Positions 49,301-61,461 of a stretch of DNA of 64,000 nucleotides are shown here, piece by piece. The DNA is taken from the NCBI RefSeq assembly GCF_050948175.1, contig NW_027490390.1, positions 248,001-312,000 of the forward strand. Direction: 5' to 3'. The translations under genes were made by a program, and so were the position numbers. Source of the DNA: Xylocopa sonorina. Lineage: Eukaryota; Arthropoda; Insecta; Hymenoptera; Apidae. Position 1 is the stretch's first letter, and each line of letters starts with the position of its first letter. Under the pieces are notes generated by a model. It was given only the letters and a program-made list of their open reading frames with translations. It had not been told where the DNA came from and ran no database searches.

Positions 49301-50690
49301 GGCAAGAAGTGTCGCGTTTATATTCTTTTGAAGTGAATACGAGGTATACATAGCACTGCACAGTGAATATTATATCTTATCATGAAACATAGAAATGGGA
49401 TGCAATATAGCGATTTAAAACGCATTAGAACTCTTTTGCTTCGATACGTAGACATCTGCTAACTCTACTTCCTAGCAAGGAAGTATCGCATTTACATTCT
49501 TTTGAAGTGAATACGAGGTACACATGCCACTTCGCAACGAATATTATATATTATCATGAAACATAGTAATGAGTAGCGATATCGCGTTTTGAGAAGCATT
49601 AGAACTCTCATGCTACGATATGTAGACATCTGCAAACGCTACTTCCTGGCAAGGAAGTGTCGCGTTTACATTCTTTTGAAGTGAATACGAGGTATACATA
49701 ACACTGCACAGTGAATACTATATCTTATCATGAAACATAGTAATGAGATGCGATATGGCGATTTAAGAAGCATTAGAACTCTATTCCTTCGATACGTAGA
49801 TATCTGCAAACTCTACTTCCTAGCATGGATGTGTCGCATTTACATTCTTTTGAAAGGAATACGAGGTATACATGACACTTCTAAATGAAAACTACATCTT
49901 GTCATGAAACATAGAAATGAGATGCGATATGGCGATTTAAAAAGTATTAGATCCCTATTGCTTGGATACGTAGTTATCCCGCAAACGCTACTTCCTGGCA
50001 AGGAATTGTCGCGTTTACATTCTTTTGAAGTGAATACTATGTATACATAACACTGCACCGTGAATATTATATCTTATCATGAAACATAGAAATGAGATGC
50101 GATATGGCGATTTAAGAAGCATTAGATCCCTAATGCTAGGATACGTAGACATCTGCAAATGCTATTTCCTGGCAAGGAAGTGTCGCATTTACATTCTTTT
50201 GAAGTGAATACAAGGTGTTCATAACACTGCACAATGAATATTATATCTTATCATGAAACATAGAAATGAGATGCGATATTCCGTTTTTAGAAGCATAAAA
50301 AATCTATTGCTACGGTACGTAGATATCTGGAAACGCTATTTCCTAGCAAGTAAGTGTCGCATTTACATTCTTTTGAAGCGAATACGAGGTATACATCACA
50401 TTTCGCAATGGATATTATGTCTTATCATGAAACATAGAAATGGGATGCGATTTCGCCTTTTATGAAGCATTAGAATTCTATTGCTACGATGCGTAGTTAT
50501 CTGGAGACGCTATTTCCTAGCAAAGAAGTGTCGCATTTACATTCATTTGAAGTGAATGCGAGGTATAGATAACACTCAACAGTGAATATTATATCTTATT
50601 ACGTAGCATAGAAATGAGATGCGATATGGCGTTTTAAGGGGCATTAGTACTGTAGAGCTTCGATACAGAGATATCTGGGAACGTAATTTC
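46345..50690 (-). repeat. Satellite array IV (minus orientation)
   Basis: About 25 monomers of the 174-bp family. The first few hundred bases next to block B are degenerate (46345 to about 46640) and the rest near consensus. I see no clear long-period repeat, although monomers near 49250 and 49600 resemble each other closely. The array ends against a poly-C-containing GC-rich segment at about 50690. Confidence 0.9.
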
Positions 50691-51607
50691 CTAGGAAGGA
50701 ACCTCCTCGCACCCTCCCCCCCCCCCCCCCTCGCATACCTGCCCGCGCTCTCTCACACCGAGTTCCGCTGCCTCACTCGCACCGCCGAGTATACCTGTCT
50801 CGCTCGTACCGGGCACCAGTGTCTCAATCGCACCACCGAGTATTCCTGTCTCGCCCGCACCAAGGACGGGCAGCCCTATCTCCCTCGCACCGAGGATTCC
50901 GTCCTGCAGGAAGACGTAGCCGCAGCCCATCACCTGAATGGGGCCTTTTCCTATTCCGGGAACAGGATCTGCTAGAACCTATATATTACTTCTAAGCTAG
51001 GACATACATACCATATCATGACGCATATATAAGAATTCCTAGATCTAAGTTACACTAAGTAAGATGCGTCCGGCCAGCGGCATACGCCGCTAGCCCCACC
51101 ACGAGCCGCGAGTCCCCACTCGCTGGACCGCGCGCTCTCCGCCTCGAGATGCGAGTCCCCCACTCGCGGGACCGCGATCTCCCTACCACGAGCCTCCGCG
51201 ACCGTAGCGCCCCGCGAACCGAGGAGGTCAGAGACGCGTCTCCAGAGCACACACTCTGACTCAAGATCTCCTAGCGAGGAGTCGAAACCTATAGTTCTAG
51301 ATCGTTAGCCACCTCAATGAGGGGTTCAGGCATCGTATTTCTATTTCCATTTTAACTTAGTGTTTGTCTTAGAATAATTCCAGTTCTTGTATACTTTAAA
51401 CCTAGAATATATTTTATTTTCACTTTTACTATATCCAAGTACAAGTTCTTTTACCAAGTCTACTATCTCCACATCCATTAATTTTATCAAGTGTTTACAA
51501 TACAAGTTCTACTTTTAACATTACATTTAACTACGAATTCTTCCACGGGTTCTTCCATACAACTGGGGTTGCTCTTCATCAAATTGAAGGAGTATAGAAA
51601 TCGGCTT
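50691..51607. other. Spacer 2: GC-rich segments and AT-rich tail
   Basis: Three parts. 50700-50975 is GC-rich with a run of about 15 C and a partial tandem repeat. 51060-51250 is a second GC-rich, CpG-rich part containing repeated CGCGAGTCCCC/TGCGAGTCCCC-like motifs. 51300-51600 is AT-rich. None has a recognised domain. Short open frames on both strands follow base composition. GC content and position suggest pieces of further retroelements, but I found no LTR ends here. Confidence 0.5.
50777..50900 (+). repeat. 51-bp tandem repeat in spacer 2
   Basis: TCGCACCGCCGAGTATACCT at 50777 recurs as TCGCACCACCGAGTATTCCT at 50828, 51 bp apart, followed by a partial third unit. Fifty-one bases is 17 codons, so the plus frame at 50619-50975 reads a repeated CLTRTAEYTC/CLNRTTEYSC pattern. 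Confidence 0.75.
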
Positions 51608-52195
51608 TGTGACGTTGAGAACGCAGCCTATCCTTCAGATCTTAGTCGAAAGTACAGAAAAACCTGGTGAATGAATCGTATTTCCGGTTTGCGAAGAACG
51701 CGACGTGCGAGTAGGAAGAACTTCATACGATCACTTGTGCGTGAATATTTGGATGGCGTTCCGAGAGTCCCCGTATACCAGCGACCTGCCTTCGCACCAG
51801 CCCAGACGCCGCTTTCCGAAGCGACCGTCGACGCTTCCGATCCAGACACGACGACGCATCACGCCGATTCTGCCACATTCAGCATCATCGCTGAATTCCG
51901 ACCGCCGTCCTCCTCTTCGCTGGCGACTGATAGAGATTTCCGTAGCAGCCAGCAGAACGAAATACGCTACGATCCCAGCGAACGATCCTCCACGCCGTTT
52001 CTCCGTACAAATCGAGAGAGAAGTCATCGAGAGGTAGGGTCATTCCCTTATTATCACGAGTGTTTTCGCTAGTGTCGCATCAGCCGAAATTGTCGGACCC
52101 GGTCTTAACGCGTTCCCGCGGACCGAATTACCGAAAAATAGGCTCGTGTCGTAGAGCCTCCGGAGCAACGGAAAATAGTTTCGCCGGACGTGACA
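51608..52195 (+). mobile_element. Gypsy-type LTR, 588 bp, related to the 5' LTR at 11.5 kb
   Basis: Begins TGTGACGTTGAG and ends CGGACGTGACA, the same start and end signature as the gypsy 3' LTR (TGTGACG...GGACGTGACA). Near 51695-51760 it aligns with 11685-11755 of the gypsy 5' LTR; the shared stretch reads GTGCGTGAATA here and GCGCGTGAATA there. The minus frame at 51628-51849 aligns with that at 11548-11937. A GGTAGG sits where the other LTRs have GGTAAGT. No target duplication: GCTT before, CCTC after. Its 3' end touches plus satellite at 52196. It is either a solo LTR rearranged after insertion or a recombination remnant. Confidence 0.75.
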
Positions 52196-55100
52196 CCTCG
52201 TATTCACTTCAAAAGAATGTAACTGCGACACTTCCTTGCTAGGAAATAAGGTTTCCAGATGTCTACGTATCGAAGCAACAGAGTTCTAATGTTTCTTAAA
52301 ACGCGATATCGCATCTCATTTCTATGTTTCATGATAAGATATAATATTCATTGTGCAGTGTTATGTATATCTCGTCTACACTTCAAATGAATGAAAATGC
52401 GATACTTCATTGCTAGGAAATAGAGTTTCCAGATGACCACGTATCGTAGGAATAGCGTTCTAATACTTCTTAAACCGAGATGTCGCATCTCATTTCTATG
52501 TTTCATGATAAGATATAATATCCATTGCGAAGTGTCATGCATACCTCGTATTCACTTCAGTGGAATGTAAATGCGACACTACCATACTAGGAAATAGCAT
52601 TTGCAGATGTCTACGTATCGTAGCAATAGAGTTCTAATGCTTCTTAAAATGAGATATCGCATTTCATTTCAATGTTTCGTGATAAGATATAATATTCATT
52701 GTGGAGTGTTATGTATACCTCGTATTCACTTCAAAAGAATGTAAATGCGACACTTCCTTGCTCGGAAATATTATTTGCATATGTCTACGTATCGTAGCAT
52801 TAGAGTTTTAATGCTTCTTAATACGAGATGTCGCATTTCATTTCTATGTTTCGTGGTAAGATATAATATTCATTGCGAAGTGTCATGTATATCTCGTATT
52901 CACTTCAAAAGAATGTAAATGCGACACTTCCATGCTAGGAAATAGCGTTTGCAGATGTCTACGTATCGTAGGAATAGAGTTCTAATGCTTCTTAAAACGA
53001 GATGTCGCATTTCATTTCTATGTTTCGTGATAAGATATAATATTCATTGTGGATTGTTATGTATACCTCGTATTCACTTCAAAAGAATGTAAATGCGACA
53101 CTTCCTTGCAAGGAAATAGCGTTTGCAGATGTCTACCTATCGTAGCAGTAGAGTTCTAATGCTTCTTATAACGCGATATCGCATCTCATTTCTATGTTTC
53201 ATGGTATGATATAATATGATGTGCGAAGTGTTATGTATTCCTCGTCTACACTTCAAATGAATGTAAATGCGACACTTCCTCGCTAGGAAATAGCGTTTGC
53301 TGTTGTCTACGTATCGTAGCAATAGAGTTCTTATGATACTTAAAACGCGATATCGCATATCATTTCTATGTTTCATGGTAAGATATAATATGATTTGAGA
53401 AGTGTTATGTATTCCTCGTCTACACTACAAGTGAATGTAAATGCGACACTTCCTTGCAAGGAAATAGCGTTCGCAGATGTCTACGTATCGTAGCAGTAGT
53501 GTTCCTATGATTCTTAAAAAGCGATATCGCATCTCATTTCTATGTTTCATGGTATGATATAATATGATGTGCGAAGAGTTATGTATTCCTCGTCTACACT
53601 TCAAATGAATGTAAATGCGACACTTCCTCGCTAGGAAATAGCGTTTGCAGTTGTCTACGTATCGTAGCAATAGAGTTCTTATGATACTTAAAACGCGATA
53701 TCGCATATCATTTCTATGTTTCATGGTAAGATATAATATGATTTGCGAAGTGTTATGTATTCCCCGTCTACACTTCAAATGAATGTAAATGAGACACTTC
53801 CTTGCAAAGAAATAGCGTCTGCAGATGTCTAGGTATCGTAGCGATAGAGTTCTAATGCTTCTCAAAACACAATATCGCATCTCATTTCTATGCTTCATGG
53901 TAAGATATAATATGATTTGCGAAGTGTTATGTATTCCTCGTCTACACTTCATATGAATGTAAATGCGACACTTCCTTGCAAGGAAATAGCGTTTGCAGAT
54001 TTCTACGTATCGTAGCAATAGAGTTCTTATGTTTCATAAAACGCGATATCGCATCTCATTTCTATGTTTCATGGTAAGATGTAATATGAATTGCGAAGTG
54101 TTATGTATTCCTCGTCTACACCTCAAATGAATGTAAATGCGACACTTCCTAGCAAGGAAATTGCGTTTGCAAATGTCTACGTATCGTAGAAATAGAGTTC
54201 TAATGCTTCTTAAAACGCGATATCGCATCTCATTTCTATGTTTCATGGTAAGATATAATGTGATTTGCGAAGTGTTATGTATCCCTCGTCTACACTTCAA
54301 ATGAATGTAAATGCGACACTTCCTCGCTAGGAAATAGCGTTTGCAGTTGTCTACGTATCATAGCAATAGAGTTCTTATGATTCTTAAAACGCGATATCGC
54401 ATCTCATTTCTATGTTTCATGGTAAGATATAATACGATTTGAGAAGTGTTATGTATTCCTCGTCTACACTACAAATGAATGTAAATGCGACACTTCCTTG
54501 CAAGGAAATAGCGTTTGCAGATGTCTACGTATCGTAGCAATAGTGTTCCTATGATTCTTAAAACGCGATACCGTATCTCATTTCTATGTTTCATGGTAAG
54601 ATATTATATAATTTTCGAAGTGTTATGTATTCCTCGTCAACACTTCAAATGAATGTAAATGCGACACTTGCTTGCTAGGAAATAGCGTCTGCAGATGTCT
54701 AGGTATCGTAGCAATAAAGTTCTTATGATTCTTAAAACGCGATATCGCATCTCATTTCTATGTTTCATGGTAAGATATAATATGATTTGCGAAGTGTCAC
54801 GTATACCTAGTATTCACTCCAAACAAATGTAAATGCGACACTTCCTAGCTAGGAAATAGCGTCTGCAGATGTCTAGATATCGTAGCAATAGAGTTCAAAT
54901 GCTTCTTAAAACGAGATATTGCATCTCATTTCTATGTTTCATGGTATGATATAATATGATGTTATGTATTCCTCGTCTACACTTCAAATGAATGTAAATG
55001 CGTCACTTCCTTGCTAGGAAATAGCGTCTGCAGATGTCTAGGTATCGTAGCGATAGAGTTCTAATGCTTCTTAAAACGCGATATCGCAACTCATTTGTAT

Positions 55101-58100
55101 GTTTCATGGTAAGATATAATATGATTTGCGAAGTGTTATGTATTCCTCGTCTACACTTCAAATGAATGTAAATGCGACACTTCCTTGCAAGGAAATAGCG
55201 TTTGCAGATGTTTACCTATCGTAGCAGTAGAGTTCTAATGCTTCTTATAACGCGATATCGCATCTCATTTCTATGTTTCATGGTATGATATAATATGATG
55301 TTATGTATTCCTCGTCTACACTTCAAATGAATGTAAATGCGACCCTTCCTCGCTAGGAAATAGCGTTTGCAGTTGTCTATGTATCGTAGCGATAGAGTTC
55401 TAATGCTTCTTAAAACGCGATATCGCATCTCATTTCTATGTTTCATGGTAAGATATAATATGATTTGCGAAGTGTTATGTATTCCTCGTCTACACTTCAA
55501 ATGAATGTAAATGAGACACTTCCTTGCAAGGAAATAGCGTTTGCAGATGTCTGCCTATCGTAGCAGTATTGTTCTAATGCTTCTTAAAACGCGATATCGC
55601 ATCTCATTTCTATGTTTCATGGTATGATATAATATGATGTGCGAAGTGTTGTGTATTCCTCGTCTACACTTCAAATGAATGTAAATGCGACACTTCCTCG
55701 CTAGGAAATAGCGTTTGCAGTTGTCTACGTATCATAGCAATAGAGTTCTTATGATTCTTAAAACGCGATATCGCATCTCATTTCTATGTTTCATGGTAAG
55801 ATATAATACGATTTGCGAAGTGTTATGTATTCCTCGTCTACACTTCAAGTGAATGTAAATGCGACACTTCCTTGCTAGGAAATAGCGTTTGCAGTTGTCT
55901 ACGTATCGTAGCAATAGAGTTCTTATGATACTTAAAACGCGATATCGCATATCATTTCCATGTTTCATGGTAAGATATAATATGATTTGAGAAGTGTTAT
56001 GTATTCCTCGTCTACACAACAAATGAATGTAAATGCGACACTTCCTTGCAAGGAAATAGCGTTTGCAGATGTCTACGTATCGTAGCAGTAGTGTTCCTAT
56101 GATTCTTAAAACGCGATACCGTATCTCATTACTATGTTTCATGGTAAGATATAATATGATTTGCGAAGTGTTATGTATTCCTCGTCTACACCTCAAATGA
56201 ATGTAAATGCGACACTTCCTAGCAAGGAAATTGCGTTTGCAAATGTCTACGTATCGTAGCAATAGAGTTCTAATGCTTCTTAAAACGCGATATCGCATCT
56301 CATTTCTATGTTTCATGGTAAGATATAATGTGATTTGCGAAGTGTTATGTATCCCTCGTCTACACTTCAAATGAATGTAAATGCGACACTTCCTCGCTAG
56401 GAAATAGCGTTTGCAGTTGTCTACGTATCATAGCAATAGAGTTCTTATGATTCTTAAAACGCGATATCGCATCTCATTTCTATGTTTCATGGTAAGATAT
56501 AATACGATTTGAGAAGTGTTATGTATTCCTCGTCTACACTACAAATGAATGTAAATGCGACACTTCCTTGCAAGGAAATAGCGTTTGCAGATGTCTACGT
56601 ATCGTAGCAATAGTGTTCCTATGATTCTTAAAACGCGATACCGTATCTCATTTCTATGTTTCATGGTAAGATATTATATAATTTTCGAAGTGTTATGTAT
56701 TCCTCGTCAACACTTCAAATGAATGTAAATGCGACACTTGCTTGCTAGGAAATAGCGTCTGCAGATGTCTAGGTATCGTAGCAATAAAGTTCTTATGATT
56801 CTTAAAACGCGATATCGCATCTCATTTCTATGTTTCATGGTAAGATATAATATGATTTGCGAAGTGTCACGTATACCTAGTATTCACTCCAAACAAATGT
56901 AAATGCGACACTTCCTAGCTAGGAAATAGCGTCTGCAGATGTCTAGATATCGTAGCAATAGAGTTCAAATGCTTCTTAAAACGAGATATTGCATCTCATT
57001 TCTATGTTTCATGGTATGATATAATATGATGTTATGTATTCCTCGTCTACACTTCAAATGAATGTAAATGCGACACTTCCTTGCTAGGAAATAGCGTCTG
57101 CAGATGTCTAGGTATCGTAGCGATAGAGTTCTAATGCTTCTTAAAACGCGATATCGCAACTCATTTGTATGTTTCATGGTAAGATATAATATGATTTGCG
57201 AAGTGTTATGTATTCCTCGTCTACACTTCAAATGAATGTAAATGCGACACTTCCTTGCAAGGAAATAGCGTTTGCAGATGTTTACCTATCGTAGCAGTAG
57301 AGTTCTAATGCTTCTTATAACGCGATATCGCATCTCATTTCTATGTTTCATGGTATGATATAATATGATGTTATGTATTCCTCGTCTACACTTCAAATGA
57401 ATGTAAATGCGACACTTCCTCGCTAGGAAATAGCGTTTGCAGTTGTCTACGTATCGTAGCGATAGAGTTCTAATGCTTCTTAAAACGCGATATCGCATCT
57501 CATTTCTATGTTTCATGGTAAGATATAATATGATTTGCGAAGTGTTATGTATTCCTCGTCTACACTTCAAATGAATGTAAATGAGACACTTCCTTGCAAG
57601 GAAATAGCGTTTGCAGATGTCTGCCTATCGTAGCAGTATTGTTCTAATGCTTCTTAAAACGCGATATCGCATCTCATTTCTATGTTTCATGGTATGATAT
57701 AATATGATGTGCGAAGTGTTGTGTATTCCTCGTCTACACTTCAAATGAATGTAAATGCGACACTTCCTCGCTAGGAAATAGCGTTTGCAGTTGTCTACGT
57801 ATCATAGCAATAGAGTTCTTATGATTCTTAAAACGCGATATCGCATCTCATTTCTATGTTTCATGGTAAGATATAATACGATTTGCGAAGTGTTATGTAT
57901 TCCTCGTCTACACTTCAAGTGAATGTAAATGCGACACTTCCTTGCTAGGAAATAGCGTTTGCAGTTGTCTACGTATCGTAGCAATAGAGTTCTTATGATA
58001 CTTAAAACGCGATATCGCATATCATTTCTATGTTTCATGGTAAGATATAATATGATTTGAGAAGTGTTATGTATTCCTCGTCTACACAACAAATGAATGT

Positions 58101-60376
58101 AAATGCGACACTTCCTTGCAAGGAAATAGCGTTTGCAGATATCTACGTATCGTAGCAGTAGTGTTCCTATGATTCTTAAAAGGCGATACCGTATCTCATT
58201 ACTATGTTTCATGGTAAGATATAATATGATTTCCGAAGTGTTATGTATTCCTCGTCTACACTTCAAATGAATGTAAATGCGTCACTTCCTTGCTAGGAAA
58301 TAGCGTCTGCAGATGTCTAGGTATCGTAGCGATAGAGTTCTAATACTTCTTAAAACGCGATATCGCATCTCATTTCTATGTTTCATGGTAAGATATAATA
58401 TGATTTGCGAAGTGTTATGTATTCCTCGTCTACACTTCAAATGAATGTATATGAGACACTTCCTTGCAAAGAAATAGCGTCTGCAGATGTCTAGGTATCG
58501 TAGCAATAGAGTTCTAATGCTTCTTAAAACGCGATATCGCATCTCATTTCTATGTTTCATGGTAAGATATAATGTGATTTGCGAAGTGTTATGTATCCCT
58601 CGTCTACACTTCAAATGAATTTAAATGCGACACTTCCTTGCAAGGAAATAGCGTTTGCAGATGTCTGCCTATCGTAGCAGTATTGTTCTAATGCTTCTTA
58701 AAACGCGATATCGCATCTCATTTCTATGTTTCATGGTATGATATAATATGATGTGCGAAGTGTTATGTATTCCTCGTCTACACTTCAAATGAATGTAAAT
58801 GCGACACTTCCTCGCTAGGAAATAGCGTTTGCAGTTGTCTACGTATCATAGCAATAGAGTTCTTATGATTCTTAAAACGCGATATCGCATCTCATTTCTA
58901 TGTTTCATGGTAAGATATAATATGATTTGCGAAGTGTTATGTATTCCTCGTCTACACTTCAAATGAATGTAAATGAGACACTTCCTTGCAAGGAAATAGC
59001 GTTTGCAGATGTCTGCCTATCGTAGCAGTATTGTTCTAATGCTTCTTAAAACGCGATATCGCATCTCATTTCTATGTTTCATGGTATGATATAATATGAT
59101 GTGCGAAGTGTTGTGTATTCCTCGTCTACACTTCAAATGAATGTAAATGCGACACTTCCTCGCTAGGAAATAGCGTTTGCAGTTGTCTACGTATCATAGC
59201 AATAGAGTTCTTATGATTCTTAAAACGCGATATCGCATCCCATTTCTATGTTTCATGGTAAGATATAATACGATTTGCGAAGTGTTATGTATTCCTCGTC
59301 TACACTTCAAGTGAATGTAAATGCGACACTTCCTTGCTAGGAAATAGCGTTTGCAGTTGTCTACGTATCGTAGCAATAGAGTTCTTATGATACTTAAAAC
59401 GCGATATCGCATATCATTTCTATGTTTCATGGTAAGATATAATATGATTTGAGAAGTGTTATGTATTCCTCGTCTACACAACAAATGAATGTAAATGCGA
59501 CACTTCCTTGCAAGGAAATAGCGTTTGCAGATGTCTACGTATCGTAGCAGTAGTGTTCCTATGATTCTTAAAAGGCGATACCGTATCTCATTACTATGTT
59601 TCATGGTAAGATATAATATGATTTGCGAAGTGTTATGTATTCCTCGTCTACACTTCAAATGAATGTAAATGCGTCACTTCCTTGCTAGGAAATAGCGTCT
59701 GCAGATGTCTAGGTATCGTAGCGATAGAGTTCTAATGCTTCTTAAAACGCGATATCGCATCTCATTTCTATGTTTCATGGTAAGATATAATATGATTTGC
59801 GAAGTGTTATGTATTCCTCGTCTACACTTCAAATGAATGTAAATGAGACACTTCCTTGCAAAGAAATAGCGTCTGCAGATGTCTAGGTATCGTAGCGATA
59901 GAGTTCTAATGCTTCTCAAAACACAATATCGCATCTCATTTCTATGCTTCATGGTAAGATATAATATGATTTGCGAAGTGTTATGTATTCCTCGTCTACA
60001 CTTCAAATGAATGTAAATGCGACACTTCCTTGCAAGGAAATAGCGATTGCAGATTTCTACGTATCGTAGCAATAGAGTTCTTATGTTTCATAAAACGCGA
60101 TATCGCATCTCATTTCTATATTTCATGATAAGATGTAATATTCATAGCATCGCGTTATGTTTATCTGCTTCTGCATATGAATTGAGTGTGAACCCTACAC
60201 TTTCTTGCCCGGGGATAGCGTTTCTAGATGTCCAGGTGCCGAAGCATTTAATTTGTCATGCTTCATGCACCTCAATATTGCATTTCATATAAACAGTTCA
60301 AAGTAGGTTAGAAGGTTGTAAAGCTCTATGCATCGCATTATGCTTATCTGCTTTTGTGCTTTATAATGCTCTGGGA
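52196..60376 (+). repeat. Satellite array V (plus orientation)
   Basis: About 47 monomers of 173-174 bp. The first five or so resemble array III monomers. From about 53200 a distinct subfamily dominates, with ATATGATTTGCGAAG in place of ATATTCATTGCGAAG, and CTCGTCTACACTTC in place of CTCGTATTCACTTC. Minus-strand open frames of up to 212 codons run across several monomers because 174 is a multiple of three. The last 250 bp (60128-60376) are degenerate next to block C. Confidence 0.95.
54301..60070 (+). repeat. Higher-order repeat: about 2070 bp (12 monomers) plus an 8-mer duplication
   Basis: Sequence at 54361 recurs at 56431, that at 55201 at 57271, and that at 55741 at 57811, each 2070 bp apart (12 monomers, some shortened by a 9-bp loss in ATGATGTTATG). 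Downstream, 57802-58266 recurs at 59194-59658, 1392 bp (8 monomers) apart. Confidence 0.88.
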
Positions 60377-61461
60377 TGTGAGAAGGTCCTCAACCATCCT
60401 TAACCCCCTAAAGAGAAGTCAAAAGTCCAGCGGTCCTGCAGGTGGGCCATGGAAGTGTAATGACAAACGCATTCTCAAATTGCCTATACCAACACGCCCA
60501 TAATCTCGCTAGAGGAAACAAACAAGAGTCACCCGCCTGACGCATCCCGTTTATATTATCATACCCTAATTCCAAAGAGCAGGGTTAAGGTCCTACCCCT
60601 ACTCCAGAAAAACATAACATATAAAAGACCTAGGGATTGTCTAGGTCAGTTGTCTTAAAGTTATCTTCGGCGTACATCCTGAAACTCTGCCCTACAAACG
60701 GTAATATAAAAGTTTATATCTTGTGTTAAATAAAGAGTCGAGTGAACAGTTATTCACTCTCGTTTCATTCTAAGTCATTTCTCTCAATTTTACGTGACAG
60801 GAGCGCGGCGCGCGAGGCGCTACGCAATTTAAATGATCAGGAGGATCCCCTCAGGGAGACCCAAAGGGGCGAGAAGAGGAAATCGCCGAAATCCACTGAT
60901 CGATGGACTCGAACAATACCGAAGCCTACAGCCCACTCCACCAAGGAGCCCCGAGGAGGATGCAGGAGACCCGAGGACCACCAGCGAATTCAAGGAACCT
61001 GAAGAAGAGAACGTGAGAGCTTATTCGCTAAAGCGTCCCATTTCTTGTGTCGCATATTGTATATTGTATCTTATATCGTGAAGTGAGTTATGATACCCGG
61101 TAATTTGCGGCGTGTTGCCTAGTTTCCCGTAGCCCTTCTTAGTTAAACCCACGTCGAGACCATAAATAAACATGCCGTGACTTCAGTATCTCGCGACCTG
61201 AGTGCGTGTACTTGGCTAGGCGTAGTCGAGAGGAGGACCATTTCGAAGTTTCAAGGGTTGTTCCGCCCCAGGGTTCCCGGGGTCGTATAGTCTATCCCTT
61301 TGCTATTTTCTGAACAGCTGGCGCCCTAGAAAAGTTGTACGTGAGCGGATACCTTGGAACGATAGATCGCTTTAGATTAAAGTACGTTTTACACCTTAAA
61401 GCATTTAGATAATTAACCCCTTCGAGCTTCCCTGACTTACTATATATAGGTTTCCGTCACA
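60377..61461 (+). mobile_element. LTR-like element (block C copy), interrupted by a nested LTR
   Basis: Runs from TGTGAGAAGG (60377) to TTCCGTCACA (61461). Without the nested insert it is about 737 bp, matching the 730-bp copy in block B. Its GC-rich centre is related to the solo LTR at 6282-7681. The flanks GGGA and ACTA do not match, as in B, so the lack of a target duplication is ancestral. Confidence 0.65.
60456..60799 (+). mobile_element. Nested solo LTR, 344 bp
   Basis: Starts TGTAATGACAAACG and ends TTTTACGTGACA, with TG...CA ends. Flanks are GAAG (60452-60455) and GGAG (60800-60803), a 4-bp duplication with one mismatch. The uninterrupted site is seen in block B and in the related solo LTR of block A (GTGGAAAGCGCGG). 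It contains an ATATAAAA promoter-like box near 60630 and an AATAAA near 60730, in the order expected for an LTR. It inserted after B and C separated. Confidence 0.82.

Noticed and set aside
55732..56370. 212-codon minus frame as a gene
   Set aside because: It is made of repeated 58-codon satellite units with no start context or terminal domain. Kept only as a finding about frame preservation.
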